A stretch of 63,704 nt of DNA from Rhizophlyctis rosea. Its lineage: Eukaryota > Chytridiomycota > Chytridiomycetes > Rhizophlyctidales > Rhizophlyctidaceae. Made by a program: the position numbers and the translations under genes. Position 1 is the first letter of the stretch. The number at the start of each line of letters is the position of its first letter. The notes under the pieces were generated by a model that was not told the DNA's origin, ran no database searches, and saw nothing but the letters and a program-made list of their open reading frames with translations. The stretch covers positions 1 to 63,704 of the forward strand of contig JADGJC010000213.1 in NCBI GenBank assembly GCA_027596075.1, in the 5' to 3' direction. Below, piece by piece: positions 12,439 through 22,633 of this stretch.

Positions 12439-14197
12439 CGTGTCATATCTCCCATAGCATTCACCCCTTTGTGCACCAGCACGCGGACAACGGCCTCATC
12501 TGCATATCTGATTGCATACATAAGCAAGCTGCATCCCCATTCATCATGTGTGTGCATATCTGCCCCAGCCTGTATAAGAAGTTCGAGAACTTTGTAATTG
12601 CGGCGCTGGACTGCTGCCCACAATGCACAGATCGCGTTGATCCCAACCGATAATAATACTTTCGTAACTTCCACCGCATCATACTCTGCCGCGCGCTGTA
12701 GAGCTTTCCGATTCTCAATATAAGATCCGCAGTCCTTGAAGATATGTGCGAGAGCTTCTGGGATGGCGTGAACCGCACCCATCCAGGAGTTTCTATCTTT
12801 CACATCAAATGAAATTCCAGCACTCAAAAACAGTTACACCGTTCTTGTAGACCAAGGCTGCACGTTTTCACACAAATATCCGTCTGACCGAACCGCACGC
12901 ACTGTTTCGATAAGGGATTCACTGACCACCTCCTGCCCATCACGAATCGCCTCATGCAAGGCATAGCAAAGTCCCGCTCCGATCGGTGCACCGTTGACCA
13001 ACATGAACTTAATGGCTTCCCATTGGCCTTCCGTAGCCGCAGTATGTCCGATATGTAACCCCGCATGCTTCGGGAAGTCAACAAATCTCGCTCCTGCACC
13101 CACCAGAATCTGCATCATTTCCAATTGCCCTCCCTGTGCCGCCCCTTGTAATGCTAAACTATTCCTATCGGCCACATCCGCGCCGTGCGTGAGCAGGGCT
13201 CGTACAATCTCCAAATGATTCCGAGCCGCGCCAGCGATAACGCTGTCTCTCCGGCCTCGTCACACTCATCAAGATTACCCCCCACCTCCAGTAGCATCGC
13301 CATGATTTCCGTGTGTCCATTTTCAGCTGCACCAAGAAGGCAGGTACTCCAAGCGGAATGTATATCCGCCCCCTTCTTCAATAAAAATTGTACCACTGGA
13401 AGAGCGCTAACGGACGACCCCTCACACGGGGCCCCCAAAGCTGTGTGCAGGATGTCGGAATCACCGTGGACGCCGTCCCTCATGGCAGCTACTAGTGTCT
13501 CGACCATCTCCAGATTGCCTTCCGATGATGCCCAAACCAATGCGTACTCGTTTTCTCTATTTAGGCCAGTCCCCTCACTCAACAAAATTTGTCCAACCTC
13601 CAGATGCCCCTTTATCGCCGCAATTTCCAGGAAAGCATAATAATTCTCATCTTCCCTATCTTCCGGATCTCCCTCATCCTCCCACTGGTAAGTTCCAGAT
13701 GCGCTACGCCCAGATGCCAGGAACATCTTCAACATGTCCGCATGACCCTGCTCAACCACCACGACCATTGCCGAATCGCATATTTGCACCTTAGGTTTGA
13801 TTTCGCGGGCAAGGGTAAATAAAGCGACGTCTCCTGTCCATGCACCAGCATGGACTAGTGCATGGACAGGACATTCGCTTGGCTGATAATAGCTTTCATC
13901 CGGTAAAGTGCTCGCCCAAGGGGCCATACTCCGGAGAACTTCGATATGGTGGTTGGATACTGCCCAGGACCAGCAGGCCCGGCGGTTGTCGAAGGTGCTT
14001 TTGCGGAGTTTCCAGGCAGCCACAGCCCAGACAAGGTCCTTATAGGTAATGAGACGGCTAAAGGTTCGGTGGGATTGACGTAGCTTGGTGGCAGCATCAG
14101 GATGCGTTCTAGCCGCCATACGGAAGAGTTCGAGCGGGAGAAAGATGTCGGTTAAGACGGGTAGGGCTGGGACGGTTGCTTGGGTTTCGTTGTCCAT
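12432..14197 (-). pseudogene. Ankyrin-repeat protein gene with F-box-like N-terminus, interrupted
   Basis: Ankyrin proteins are protein-binding scaffolds. Here an N-terminal segment (LPVLTDIFLPLELFRMAART, then a KLRQSHRTFSRLITYKDLVW-type helix) resembles the F-box-like heads of fungal ankyrin families. It is followed by about ten degenerate ankyrin repeats, for example GADIHSAWSTCLLGAAENGH and TEIMAMLLEVGGNLDECDEA. The frame is lost near 13226-13232: after ETALSLA the repeat continues one base out of register as AARNHLEIVRALLTHGADV, which one missing base would explain. A second break is an in-frame TAA at 12834-12836, after which repeats resume without change of frame (LLSVGINAICALWAAVQRRN, then YKVLELLIQAGADMHTHDEW) to a TGA at 12432-12434. 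No intron with sensible borders bridges either break. The start could be Met at 14197 or 14245. It could be a pseudogene or carry assembly errors; a shorter functional protein ending at the frameshift cannot be excluded. Confidence 0.72.
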
Positions 14198-16034
14198 TCT
14201 AAGATTCAGGAAGGATGGCACGAGTTTAGGAAACATCAGCTTCAATATTACACACTACGTACTGAGCGTTTTGAAGGTTCGTTCGACGAAGTACCTATGG
14301 TTGAGTTAACAAAAGCTGAAAATCTGCATGTGTTTCATAATAAGAATGGGAAGGAATTAGAACTTGGGGATTCGCCGATTCGGACGCACATTTGGTGTTC
14401 GACTGACCTGCATGCTGCATTCGCTAAATATGGCTATCACGGGCCTCTTCGAATCCCAAGTCACCAAAGTTCGCCCCACAAATGGCTGAACAAACTTGCA
14501 ATGTCTTGCATACGATAGAGAATGATACGACTGGTGGATGGAGAGTGGTCTGACGGAGGTAGACTTGATAAATTTTCGAGTTTGAGATCTCCTCTGGATT
14601 GGTGAGGACAAACGGGAACATTACGAACACTAGCAGCCATTCATCAGACTAGACTAGCGCGGCTGTGATAACAAATATTTGGATGAATACAGCGGTACGA
14701 TTATGATACGTAAAGCAGGATTTCAATGCGATTGGGAACTTGGTGATGCAGCACGCATGCCTTCATCGATGTGCAAGGGCTGGTAGGTTTTCATTGGGGC
14801 ATGGGGCATCAACTGTCTGCTCTATTGGGAACGATGCCACTGCATGACCTGATTTGATTTCCCATATCGAGCAGGACACGCCCTTCTGCAGTGGTTTCAT
14901 ATCATGGGGAATGGATATGAAAAGGAGCTTGATTGAATGAGGGGAAAAGCGGGATATCTCACCCAACGCTTTTTCATATGGCACACGCATTCAGAAATTA
15001 TCCACTACACCATGGCCCATCAGGTTGGAAAGAAACGCGTTTGCTTAATCTTGAAGGATAGAAGCTGAGCGCCACGCCATGCTGCATCCATCAATCAAAC
15101 AGGAAGATTCCTATTGCAGCCGATGGGGGCAGCTCAACCCCATATCAAGCATCGCATCCACCGGCAAAAGTGAAATATAAATCCTGCGTACTTCCAGCGA
15201 TCAACCATTAGGGACATTTTGACTTACATATTGCTCAGGCCACCAAAGTGCAACGGACATTGTGGTATGATCCCAGAAAATTGTTGACAATGCTGGGCCA
15301 ACTCCCTGCAAGAATTGGGTCCATTGTAGGCCTGGTGCAGAATCGGAGCTGCCAACTTGCAGGTAGGTGGGCAAATGTGCATGGCGACTTGTCCGTATGT
15401 TTCTGGTCATATCCCGGAGCGGAACCTTCAAGCGTTCATCTTCCCACAGTATCGGCAAGGTCATCTCCTAAGAGGATACTGTGCTGAAACGCAGCCATCT
15501 TGGCAAATGATTGGAACGTATGTGCCTCTTTCTTCAAAGAGAGGCGGTACTGAATTGGAGGATTTGCAGGTGATTGGTTTGACAGAAGATACTGTATGAT
15601 AACGATTTAAACAAAATGCCGTAAAAATGATTGAAAGCAAACGCCAAAAGTGCAAAAGAATGAATCCCCCAGACCCACTCCGCTGGCTTCGCCAGGGTTT
15701 GATCCGATGATGTCTAGTATGTGGATCAGACATTGTTACCATCACGCCATACCCAGCAGGCTGACCATAACACGGTTCTGATCGACTGGACCCTTTTAGC
15801 TTACGTAAGCTCCAAGATTCGTGAATCCAGGACCTTGGACACGCGCAGAATGCATCCGACCCCAAAATCCCGACATCCATTAGCTTCAATTTGCTCATGG
15901 ACTCTATTGGGCGATGGCACATTGATCATAAACAGATAGTCGGCATGGGCGAATTGTCGAATCATTTTTGAACTGTTCCAAAGTTGCGGCTGAAATAGTT
16001 GAACCCAGCGTGGCTCCTGCTTCTGGCTCATTAT

Positions 16035-16067
16035 GTCTCTTCGCGAACTTCGCGACTCTGAAGAGAC
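16035..16067. repeat. Nested hairpin
   Basis: GTCTCTTC and GAAGAGAC form an 8-bp outer stem. Directly inside the left arm lies an inner stem, CGCGAA-C-TTCGCG. The 33-nt unit lies in gene-free DNA. Function is unknown. Confidence 0.4.
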
Positions 16068-16343
16068 TGGCATTTACAGGATGAAAAATAGCCTTTCAGC
16101 ATGAATCGATGTGATGTTGAACGTTTTTCGCCTTCCTTTTTCGCCTTTTGAAGATACCTTTGATTGCCTGAAGTAACTGAAAATCCAGAGTAAAGGATAG
16201 TAATATGCTCTGCCAACAACATGACTTTCAATCAATGTCATCCAGGACCAAACCAACTCGATATGTATTTCGGCTCTCAAAACTAGCCGTTTTGCTATCC
16301 TCTTGATTTTTATTTGAATTTGGAAATGATTGTTGAAACACGG

Positions 16344-16408
16344 AATGTCGCTCGATCCTTGGGTGCCACCAACAACTCGTGCTGGTGCCGGAACAGGACC
16401 GAGCGTCC
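16344..16408 (-). repeat. Short dispersed repeat, relative of 50368-50427
   Basis: Read on the minus strand, this segment ends in a 28-nt core around GGTGGCACCCAAGGATCGAG that matches the plus-strand core at about 50400-50427 with four mismatches. Weaker similarity extends over about 60 nt. The GGATCGAGC part resembles an RNA polymerase III B box, so a small SINE-like origin is possible. Confidence 0.4.
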
Positions 16409-17513
16409 CCCAGTCGTTCTCCTCTTTGCCAAGACCCTTTGGTTGGCAAGCAATTATGGCTTGCAACCGTGCCAGGCCTCAGTTAACCTGCTGGGTTATC
16501 CCTTCCCCCCAAATAGGTAGGGTTGGGCGTGGCAGGGACCCGTACTCGATGAGCGTACGGCACCCAACTTCCTGAAGGGTGGATTGTAACATCCCTACCG
16601 CCAGCGGTTGGCGTGATGATAGGGAAATGGCAAGGGGACGCGGGGATGGCCTGCCTTTCATAGAAATTTGGACATATAGAGTCGGGGAGGGGAGGTTCTT
16701 ACGACTCAGCGGACTCAGCTGCTTACGAGAGAAATCCAGAGACCTCGCTATCTGTGCCGTTTATGTTGTTTGGTGTATTGCGGCGAGAGCTGGGAACTCA
16801 ATCGATGGCCCTCCATTGCGGACTTGGCCGGGGTTCCAACATATAGATTGCAGTCATCGACCAGGGTCGATGCAGAGATGTGGCGATGAGGAGATGTAAC
16901 GATGTGATTCCAAATGACGCCCCGAATCGGTGGCGGTTGTGGCATTGATAGCGTTCAGAGTCCCTTTTAATGGGATTGCTGTGTGATAGCATTCAACATT
17001 GGGACGACAAGCGATTAGGGTGTATGTCGCGCATGAGCCCGTCCATTATACAGCGTCCAAAGAGGACCTTGCTATGGAAAATGAAAGGTGGAGGACAAAG
17101 GGAATTTTTCCATAGGTGGAACCTGCAGTTTTGTGTCAATAGCACCCTTGATGTCAATGTACCTGATACATCCTGCTATGAGGCGATTTCATGCATGCAT
17201 GGTACCATGAGGTGACCTTAAACGACAGCTCATGCCGTCCTCTGTGCGTTATCATCGCTCATGCTTCATCATTGTCGTCCTCTTGGAGCACCCTTGACAA
17301 AAAGGGAATTTCCAACCTTAACACGGCGGTGGAGCAGTAAGAATCGAGCCCCTCGCGTATCCGCACTACGCTGTGCCATAGTATCAGCAGAGGCCCCGCG
17401 CGTCAAGCACAGATGCCGCATCAGATGTGTGACAATTCAGGCCCGGGTAGATTGAAGAGATGTGTACGGACAAGGCATGATTGCAGACTTTGTTGGCACG
17501 AACAACCGACTTT

Positions 17514-18175
17514 CTATAAATAGCCAGCATCCCCGTCATGTTGCCCGTTATTCGTAGCCTTCTGGGAGCCGAAGGTGGGCATCATAGTTGCAAGCCCCTT
17601 TTTGCTTGTCAACTAGAATACTTGAACTAAAAGAATAGCTCAAATGCCCAATCATGATGCGGCGCCAGCATTTTCACTTTACTAATGACCGGGTGTGGAT
17701 TGAGCGACATTTGCCATCAAAAATTCAAAGAAGAAAACATCATGGAACTCAGATAGAAGTATATGAGCGCAAACCTAATTCGCAGAAGACAACGTTCCTC
17801 ACTGGCTTAGTGGTGCTCGTCTGAACATGCACAGGGATGGCAATCAGTGTTGAGCGTAGACATCCCATTGATAAGGACAATTGCTGCCCGAAGACAACGA
17901 GGACAGCCCAATTGGGTTTATGAGCAGCTAATCCACCACTTTCACCGTCAAATACCAAATGGGCTCCGCGATGATAAGTCAACCAGAAGTCAGCAAATCG
18001 GTGATTCAACAAGCACCAAACAACATTCGTCCATGAAAAAGTTTCTACAATCTGAAGGGAAAGACTATGTTTTCATAACGAAGCAGTCAACACTTCTCAC
18101 ACCCCTTACAAACCCCATGATCATCGACACGCTCACACCTTAACCCTCCTACTCTTCACCATCTGAGCCGCCTCA
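17514..18175. repeat. Duplicated segment, degenerate copy A
   Basis: This ~660-bp segment is a diverged copy of 18813-19475, about 1300 bp downstream. Both begin with TATAAATAGC, share a GGTTGCAAGC/AGTTGCAAGC block at about +75-90, and share near-identical text starting around 18003 and 19296 (TGATT[C/T]AACAAGCACCAAAC, then CATGAAAAAGTTTC). Both end in the last codons of the downstream minus-strand gene. Copy A keeps those codons open on the minus strand: LEAAQMVKSRRVKV then TGA at 18133-18135, compared with EIEAAQAAKRRRVEV in the intact gene. Beyond 18175 the similarity stops, so copy A carries the gene's 3' end and 3' flank only. Confidence 0.75.
18133..18175 (-). pseudogene. Fossil 3' end of the EVQPV-repeat protein gene
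   Basis: Forty-three bases encode a C-terminus homologous to that of the gene at 19433-20858 (LEAAQMVKSRRVKV and stop, against IEAAQAAKRRRVEV and stop). Frame and stop are conserved but nothing upstream of it is. It therefore looks like a truncated remnant left by the local duplication rather than a working exon. Confidence 0.65.
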
Positions 18176-18812
18176 AGGTTGATGAGGAGACATACCTATG
18201 ACAAATGTTGCATCGCAGTCTCATACTGCGGGCACTGCCCGAGTCAGTTCGAGTCAATGGAGGTTGGGGCACTAATGCTGCCCTCAGAGGTGGATGGAAG
18301 GGTCGCCCCACGGAACTCACGGAGCCTATGCCAACTATCCCCATCGAATGGTGGATTACCCTTACACTGGATATGCATGGTGCAACCAAGTAAGACTTGC
18401 CGGGCATACCTGAAGCAAAGCATCTGATACTTGGTTCCTTCATACTATAGCGTTGTAAGATTGTCATGATTCATTCTTCCTATCCATTCCTCACCAAAAC
18501 CGAGCAATCTCGCCTTATGCACCCTACTCACCTTTGCGAGCAAACCGAGTGGCGTCGCAAACCTTTTCATGGACATTTGCTTCTCCACATGAGTGGGCGA
18601 GCCCAGGCACAGGGGCGGGAACGAGTAGACACACGACTGCCCCACAAACTCCATCGTCAGAGACTCAACTCGGGCTCCGACGGTATGCACTATCATCGAT
18701 AAACGTTGATAATGCTCAGACCAGGGTCGATCCGAAAGATGCCGAGTGCATGAACGAGACATACTGTAGAGCTCTTCCATGGATCTTGACAGAGGAAAGG
18801 TTCGAATTCCTA
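18176..18812. other. Spacer between the two duplicate copies, no gene
   Basis: About 640 bp separating copies A and B. Open frames on both strands overlap each other and match no family. The right end, AGGTTCGAATTCC just before the TATAAATA at 18813, looks like an isolated B-box-type sequence, but no A box or tRNA fold precedes it. Confidence 0.4.
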
Positions 18813-19475
18813 TAAATAGCAGGCCGTTCCCGTATGCCCTCGCCCTACTACACTCTCCAGAAGGGTAAGATCAGTTGATCTCCTTCCGCCAGAGGCGGGC
18901 AAAATGGTTGCAAGCCAAGCTATGCTTGTTGACTAAAATTGTATTGGTACATATTGAACGATCGATTATTTCCGGGGCTAGCATTTTTCCGATTGCTGGC
19001 AGCCGCCCAAGGGTCGACCAACATTTACATTGAAGAAATGAAATATCCACAATGAAATATCAAGGAACCAATATATCGCAGAGCAACGCCCAGATGAATT
19101 TCACACGCAAATCACTGCGTAAAGTAGCAACATAATAGGAGAGCATCATCATAGGAGAGTTGAAATGACGCCAGATTGTCGCAGGGCATTGGGGTCTGAT
19201 CACTGCTGTACAGGAGTGAGCCCTGATTGTGCTTTTCGGCATCAAGATCTTCCAACAACCAACGGAAAGATGGATCGAAGAGAAAAGTTGGTGATTTAAC
19301 AAGCACCAAACCAACATTTATACATGAAAAAGTTTCAACAAACTACAGCGAAACGAAACTCTTACTTCACAACGAAGCTGTAAACACTTCCTACACCCAC
19401 CCCATCACCGATCCAACCTCACACCTCACACCTCAAACCTCAACCCTCCTCCTCTTCGCCGCCTGAGCCGCCTCA
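18813..19475. repeat. Duplicated segment, copy B (includes the live gene's 3' end)
   Basis: Partner of 17514-18175. It spans the last 43 coding bases and about 620 bp of 3' flank of the minus-strand EVQPV-repeat gene. On the minus strand the part next to the stop codon is T-rich, as are the 3' flanks of other minus-strand genes here. The outer edge starts with TATAAATAGCAGGCCGTTCC, a sequence with a third relative near 50004. Confidence 0.72.
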
Positions 19476-20858
19476 ATCTCGGCCTCCCCCTCCGCAACCC
19501 TCGACTCCCCATCCTCCACCAACCGATCACTCCCCACAAGCTCCCCCAACCCCGCCTCAACAGTCCCCAACACCTTCTCCAATCTCCCATGCAAAACACT
19601 CGGCTGCGACACCTCCCCAATCACCACATCGCCCTCTGAATCGACTTCCTCGACAGTAGCAGATTGCGTGACGTCGATGGTGGTGGTGGCGGTGGTGTCC
19701 TCGTCTTCGGCGGCTTCGGCGAGCTTCTTGCGCTTGAGGCGGGTCATGGGGCCTGGGGAGGTGGATTTGCGCGAGGTGAGGCGGGAGGGTGATTTGGAGG
19801 TGGAGCGGGAGCGAGTGGTGCGGGGAGGAGTGAGAGGGCTGCTGGAGGTGGTGGTGCTGAGCGGGTGGGAGTCGAGAACGTCCTGTGGATCAATGACGCT
19901 CAGTTACAATTCACGACACATGCACTTGAGAAGATCAGTGGCAATTACCTTCAAGGGAGTCTTGAGCGGCGAGGGGCTCCTTGGCCTCGATGCCGATCGG
20001 AACTCGTCCATTGTGATTGGAGCTGCGATTTCTTGCTCGTGCACGATGGGTGCTTTGACGAAGGTTTCTTTGATGGGTTGAGTCCTGAGAAAACCAATTG
20101 TCAGTCAATATTTCAAAAATGGCAAGATCCGGCGTCAAGGAAAACATACTCTTGAATCACATGGGTCTTTGTCACGACGCGCTCGATGACTGGTTGGACT
20201 TCCTTGATGATCTTGTGCTTGACGGTTTCGTGGATGACGGGCTCTTTGTATACCTGATTTTTGAGATCATGGACGTAAGCATCTGAGATGGCATTGTTGA
20301 TATCCTCTCATGCGATATCGCGTACCGTTTCATGCACGACAACGTGTGATTGCTCGTCTTTGAAGGCGTTCGCCTGCTCCTCGTAGCGTTCAAGGTTTTC
20401 CGTCCTACGTTAATGAAAGTCAGTGGCCAAGCACGTCTCTGCCGTTCGCGCAAATAACATACGTAGTCTTTTCCTTGAACTTGTGCTCCTCCTGCTCGAG
20501 CACGGCCTCCTCCACAACCGGTGCCTCATTGACAACATCCAAGACCGGTTGCACAACCTGCTGGACCTCCGTGACAATCCGCTCCCTTTCAACAACCGGC
20601 TGGATTTCCTCAATCTCAACGTCGCGAACGTGTTCCTGCACGACGGCCTCTGTTGAGTTGACAGAATCAGTAGGTCAGTTGAACGTGCCGACACTCAGAA
20701 AGGGAACATGCATGATAATGACACCCACCCTTCAAAGTCTCCTCCTCCTGTTCGGGCAACACCACCCTGTCAGTAGGCGGAGGTGGCGCGCTCCCACCAT
20801 GGTACTCGTAGGACGAGGCCTCTGTTGCGGCAATGTTGACTTCAGCAGTGGACGGCAT
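19433..20858 (-). CDS. Acidic protein with EVQPV/VVHETV repeats, function unknown
   Basis: Six or so exons encode a hydrophilic protein of roughly 370 residues. It begins MPSTAEVNIAATEASSYEYH. A repetitive middle follows: VVQEHVRDVEIEEIQPVVER, TEVQQVVQPVLDVVNEAPVV, and after an intron QSHVVVHETV, then YKEPVIHETVKHKIIKEVQP and VIERVVTKTHVIQE. This pattern of alternating Val/Ile with EVQPV-type cores is shared by fungal stress- or allergen-like proteins of unknown role that I remember. The C-terminal third is Ser/Thr/Arg-rich (SRSTSKSPSRLTSRKSTSPG, then TRLKRKKLAEAAEDED, a possible nuclear signal). It ends IEAAQAAKRRRVEV with TGA at 19433-19435. No signal peptide or membrane segment is seen. 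The 3' end is duplicated upstream on the map at 17.5-18.2 kb. Confidence 0.72.
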
Positions 20859-21193
20859 ATTGAAATGGGTTTGAAGACGGTGTTGAGTGTCGAATGCTTT
20901 GTGTTGGTGTGATAGTTTTGAATGTGAACTGTCAATTTAGATAGTAGTTTGACAGGTAATATTGTGATTGATGGTGAAAAAGTTAATCAGAAGGAATGTG
21001 AGGGGGAGGTGGGAGGGGTCTGTCTTACTGGGGGGACAGTTTATGCAGTGCAAACAGTTTGACTCTGAGAGCGTGGCCCATCATCCCAAAGTGTCTCACA
21101 ACCTGACGTCATGACGTGTGGACCCTGTCAATGCTGGGTGTGGCTGGGTGTCTTGATTATGAAATGGGGCTGAACTGATATGATCCATGATCA

Positions 21194-21203
21194 TCACTGA
21201 TCA
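21194..21203 (+). promoter_or_regulatory. TCACTGATCA motif
   Basis: One of four exact copies of this 10-mer in the window (also 27057-27066 minus, 49057-49066, 60145-60154). This one is about 500 bp upstream of the secreted-protein gene at 21699. A regulatory role is only suggested. Confidence 0.3.
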
Positions 21204-21588
21204 CGGAAGGAGTGCTGCTCCCACTTGATATAACCATTTCTGGCTAGTTGAATGTCGATCGCGTAAGCAACCATCGACGATCCACATGCAAGATGTGGCT
21301 TGAAAGGGGGCTTATCATCCACCTGCTGAGTTTCGGGCCAGAGTTGGTGAGTTTTGACCAAAATTGGCACATATTGATTTGCTACGGGATTGGCTTGCGC
21401 CCACCAGCATTGGTGGTGGTGGACGGAGGAGGTTTTGTGCACACAAGTCCAGACGCTATTTTTGTCCTTGTGCTCACTTCGTACTCTCCGTGTCCGTCCC
21501 CCCTCCGGGCCTGCCGGAATATGGCGCATTCTGTGTTCTCTCCCAAGTCGGAAGGAACGGAGCTGGGTGGGAAGGGGATGCCTGAAAA

Positions 21589-21595
21589 TATAAAA
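21589..21595 (+). promoter_or_regulatory. TATA box
   Basis: TATAAAA lies 104 bp upstream of the start codon at 21699. It is followed by a pyrimidine-rich leader (CTCCTCTCTCTTAAACTAAA) directly before the ATG. This is the arrangement expected of a strongly expressed fungal gene. Confidence 0.5.
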
Positions 21596-21698
21596 GGATC
21601 GTGCAACTCGGAGGGGTGGGTGTCTTTCATCGCAGTCATCCCATTTGCAAATTGCATCCAGTCAAACTCCTCTCTCTTAAACTAAATCATCTCCAACC

Positions 21699-22292
21699 AT
21701 GCGCTTCGCTGCCATCGTCACCCTCCTTGCCGCCCTCCCCTCGGCTCTCGCTCTCGCCACATGCAACTCGACTGCCGCTCCTGGCCCTTACCTCGACCAA
21801 GCGCTCGTCTCCTACAAGAACTCCGACACCAAAATCACTGACGCCGTCAAATCCCTCACCACCATTCGCAGGAGCTTGAACGGCACCGGCAACGCCCTCG
21901 TCTCCGCCGGGAACGACGTCACCGCCCTCTCTGACAGCTTCCTCCAAATTTCCTACATCTTCAAGAACGGTCTCACCTTCGCTCACGAAGGAAGCCTCCG
22001 TGCCGTCCAATTCAACATCGGATGCGCCAACCAAACCACGGCGTTGTCAACCAAGCCTAAGATCCAGAAATCCATCACAAAGCTCGACACGTATGTCAGC
22101 AATGAGGCGGACATCTTCGTAGACCAGTACATTGTCGTGAAGAACACAATCATTCCCGAGTTGGACACAGTCACCGTCAGCGCATTGAAGGACCAGATCA
22201 ATGATATGGTTGATGTCGTTAGGGACTCGAAGGATGTCAACTCGGACGGTATCGACAAGTTGAAGGACATCATTGACGCTGTCAAGAACTAG
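21699..22292 (+). CDS. Small secreted helical protein, HsbA/galactomannoprotein-like
   Basis: Intronless ORF of 197 residues. Residues 1-19 (MRFAAIVTLLAALPSALA) are a clear secretion signal with cleavage near ALALA/TCNST. The mature part is helical, with Thr/Ser/Asn-rich spacing and few cysteines (TCNST, IGCANQ), and N-glycosylation sequons at NST, NGT and NQT. Length, signal and the pattern of a four-helix-like repeat (KITDAVKSLTTIRRSLNGTG, then FVDQYIVVKNTIIPELDTVT) resemble fungal hydrophobic-surface-binding protein A. That assignment is only a suggestion. A TATA box and a strong pyrimidine-rich leader suggest abundant expression. The stop is at 22290-22292. Confidence 0.75.
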   Translation: MRFAAIVTLLAALPSALALATCNSTAAPGPYLDQALVSYKNSDTKITDAVKSLTTIRRSLNGTGNALVSAGNDVTALSDSFLQISYIFKNGLTFAHEGSLRAVQFNIGCANQTTALSTKPKIQKSITKLDTYVSNEADIFVDQYIVVKNTIIPELDTVTVSALKDQINDMVDVVRDSKDVNSDGIDKLKDIIDAVKN

Positions 22293-22633
22293 AGGGTCCC
22301 GAACTAGTTATATATAGGTTTAGATACCATGCATGTAGAATTGATGTAAATGGGCGCGGGACGCTCGTAGACACTTGTAACTTGATGTGCAAATATTACA
22401 GACCAAGCGGAGAAATGGAGTATGTAACACACATGTGTGCATTTGACTGATATTTACAAAGTTCAGAACTTTCTCTAGAACCCTCGAATGGCCCGTGCCA
22501 CCAAAACTCGGTCAGCAGATGTGAAGGCCCAAGCCGCCACGTTTCCAACTGAATTGAACCCCTCGTCTGTTTATCCCACAAGGTGCAATGTGTTCCTCCT
22601 TGTCGTTCTGTGTGCACAACGGCCATTGGAAGC
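22293..22633. other. Short intergenic region
   Basis: 3' flank of the secreted-protein gene and promoter of the next one. No ORF of note. No TATA box was found close to 22634. Confidence 0.4.

Larger units (their letters stand above)
14198..17513. other. Gene-free region with scattered short repeats
   Basis: No protein family is visible on either strand. Open frames are short, mutually overlapping and not joined by plausible splice sites. It contains a 14-nt perfect palindrome, AGCTTACGTAAGCT, at 15798-15811, a nested hairpin at 16035-16067, and a short repeat at 16344-16408 that has an inverted relative near 50.4 kb. Base composition is more balanced than in the genes. Confidence 0.45.
20859..21698. 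other. Divergent promoter region
   Basis: About 840 bp between the minus-strand EVQPV gene (start 20858) and the plus-strand secreted-protein gene (start 21699). It contains a TATAAAA box at 21589-21595 serving the right-hand gene and a TCACTGATCA motif at 21194-21203. Open frames here, such as 21248-21685, have no family character and overlap minus-strand frames. Confidence 0.5.

Noticed and set aside
15683..15695. Single 5-bp-stem hairpins such as CTGGC-TTC-GCCAG, and a similar one at 50954-50966
   Set aside because: With a 3-nt loop, dozens of 5-bp perfect hairpins are expected by chance in 64 kb. Only the clustered set at 28751-28834 and the longer stem at 16035 stand out.
18790..18812. 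tRNA B box (AGGTTCGAATTCC) near 18798
   Set aside because: No A box at a suitable distance and no cloverleaf could be drawn.
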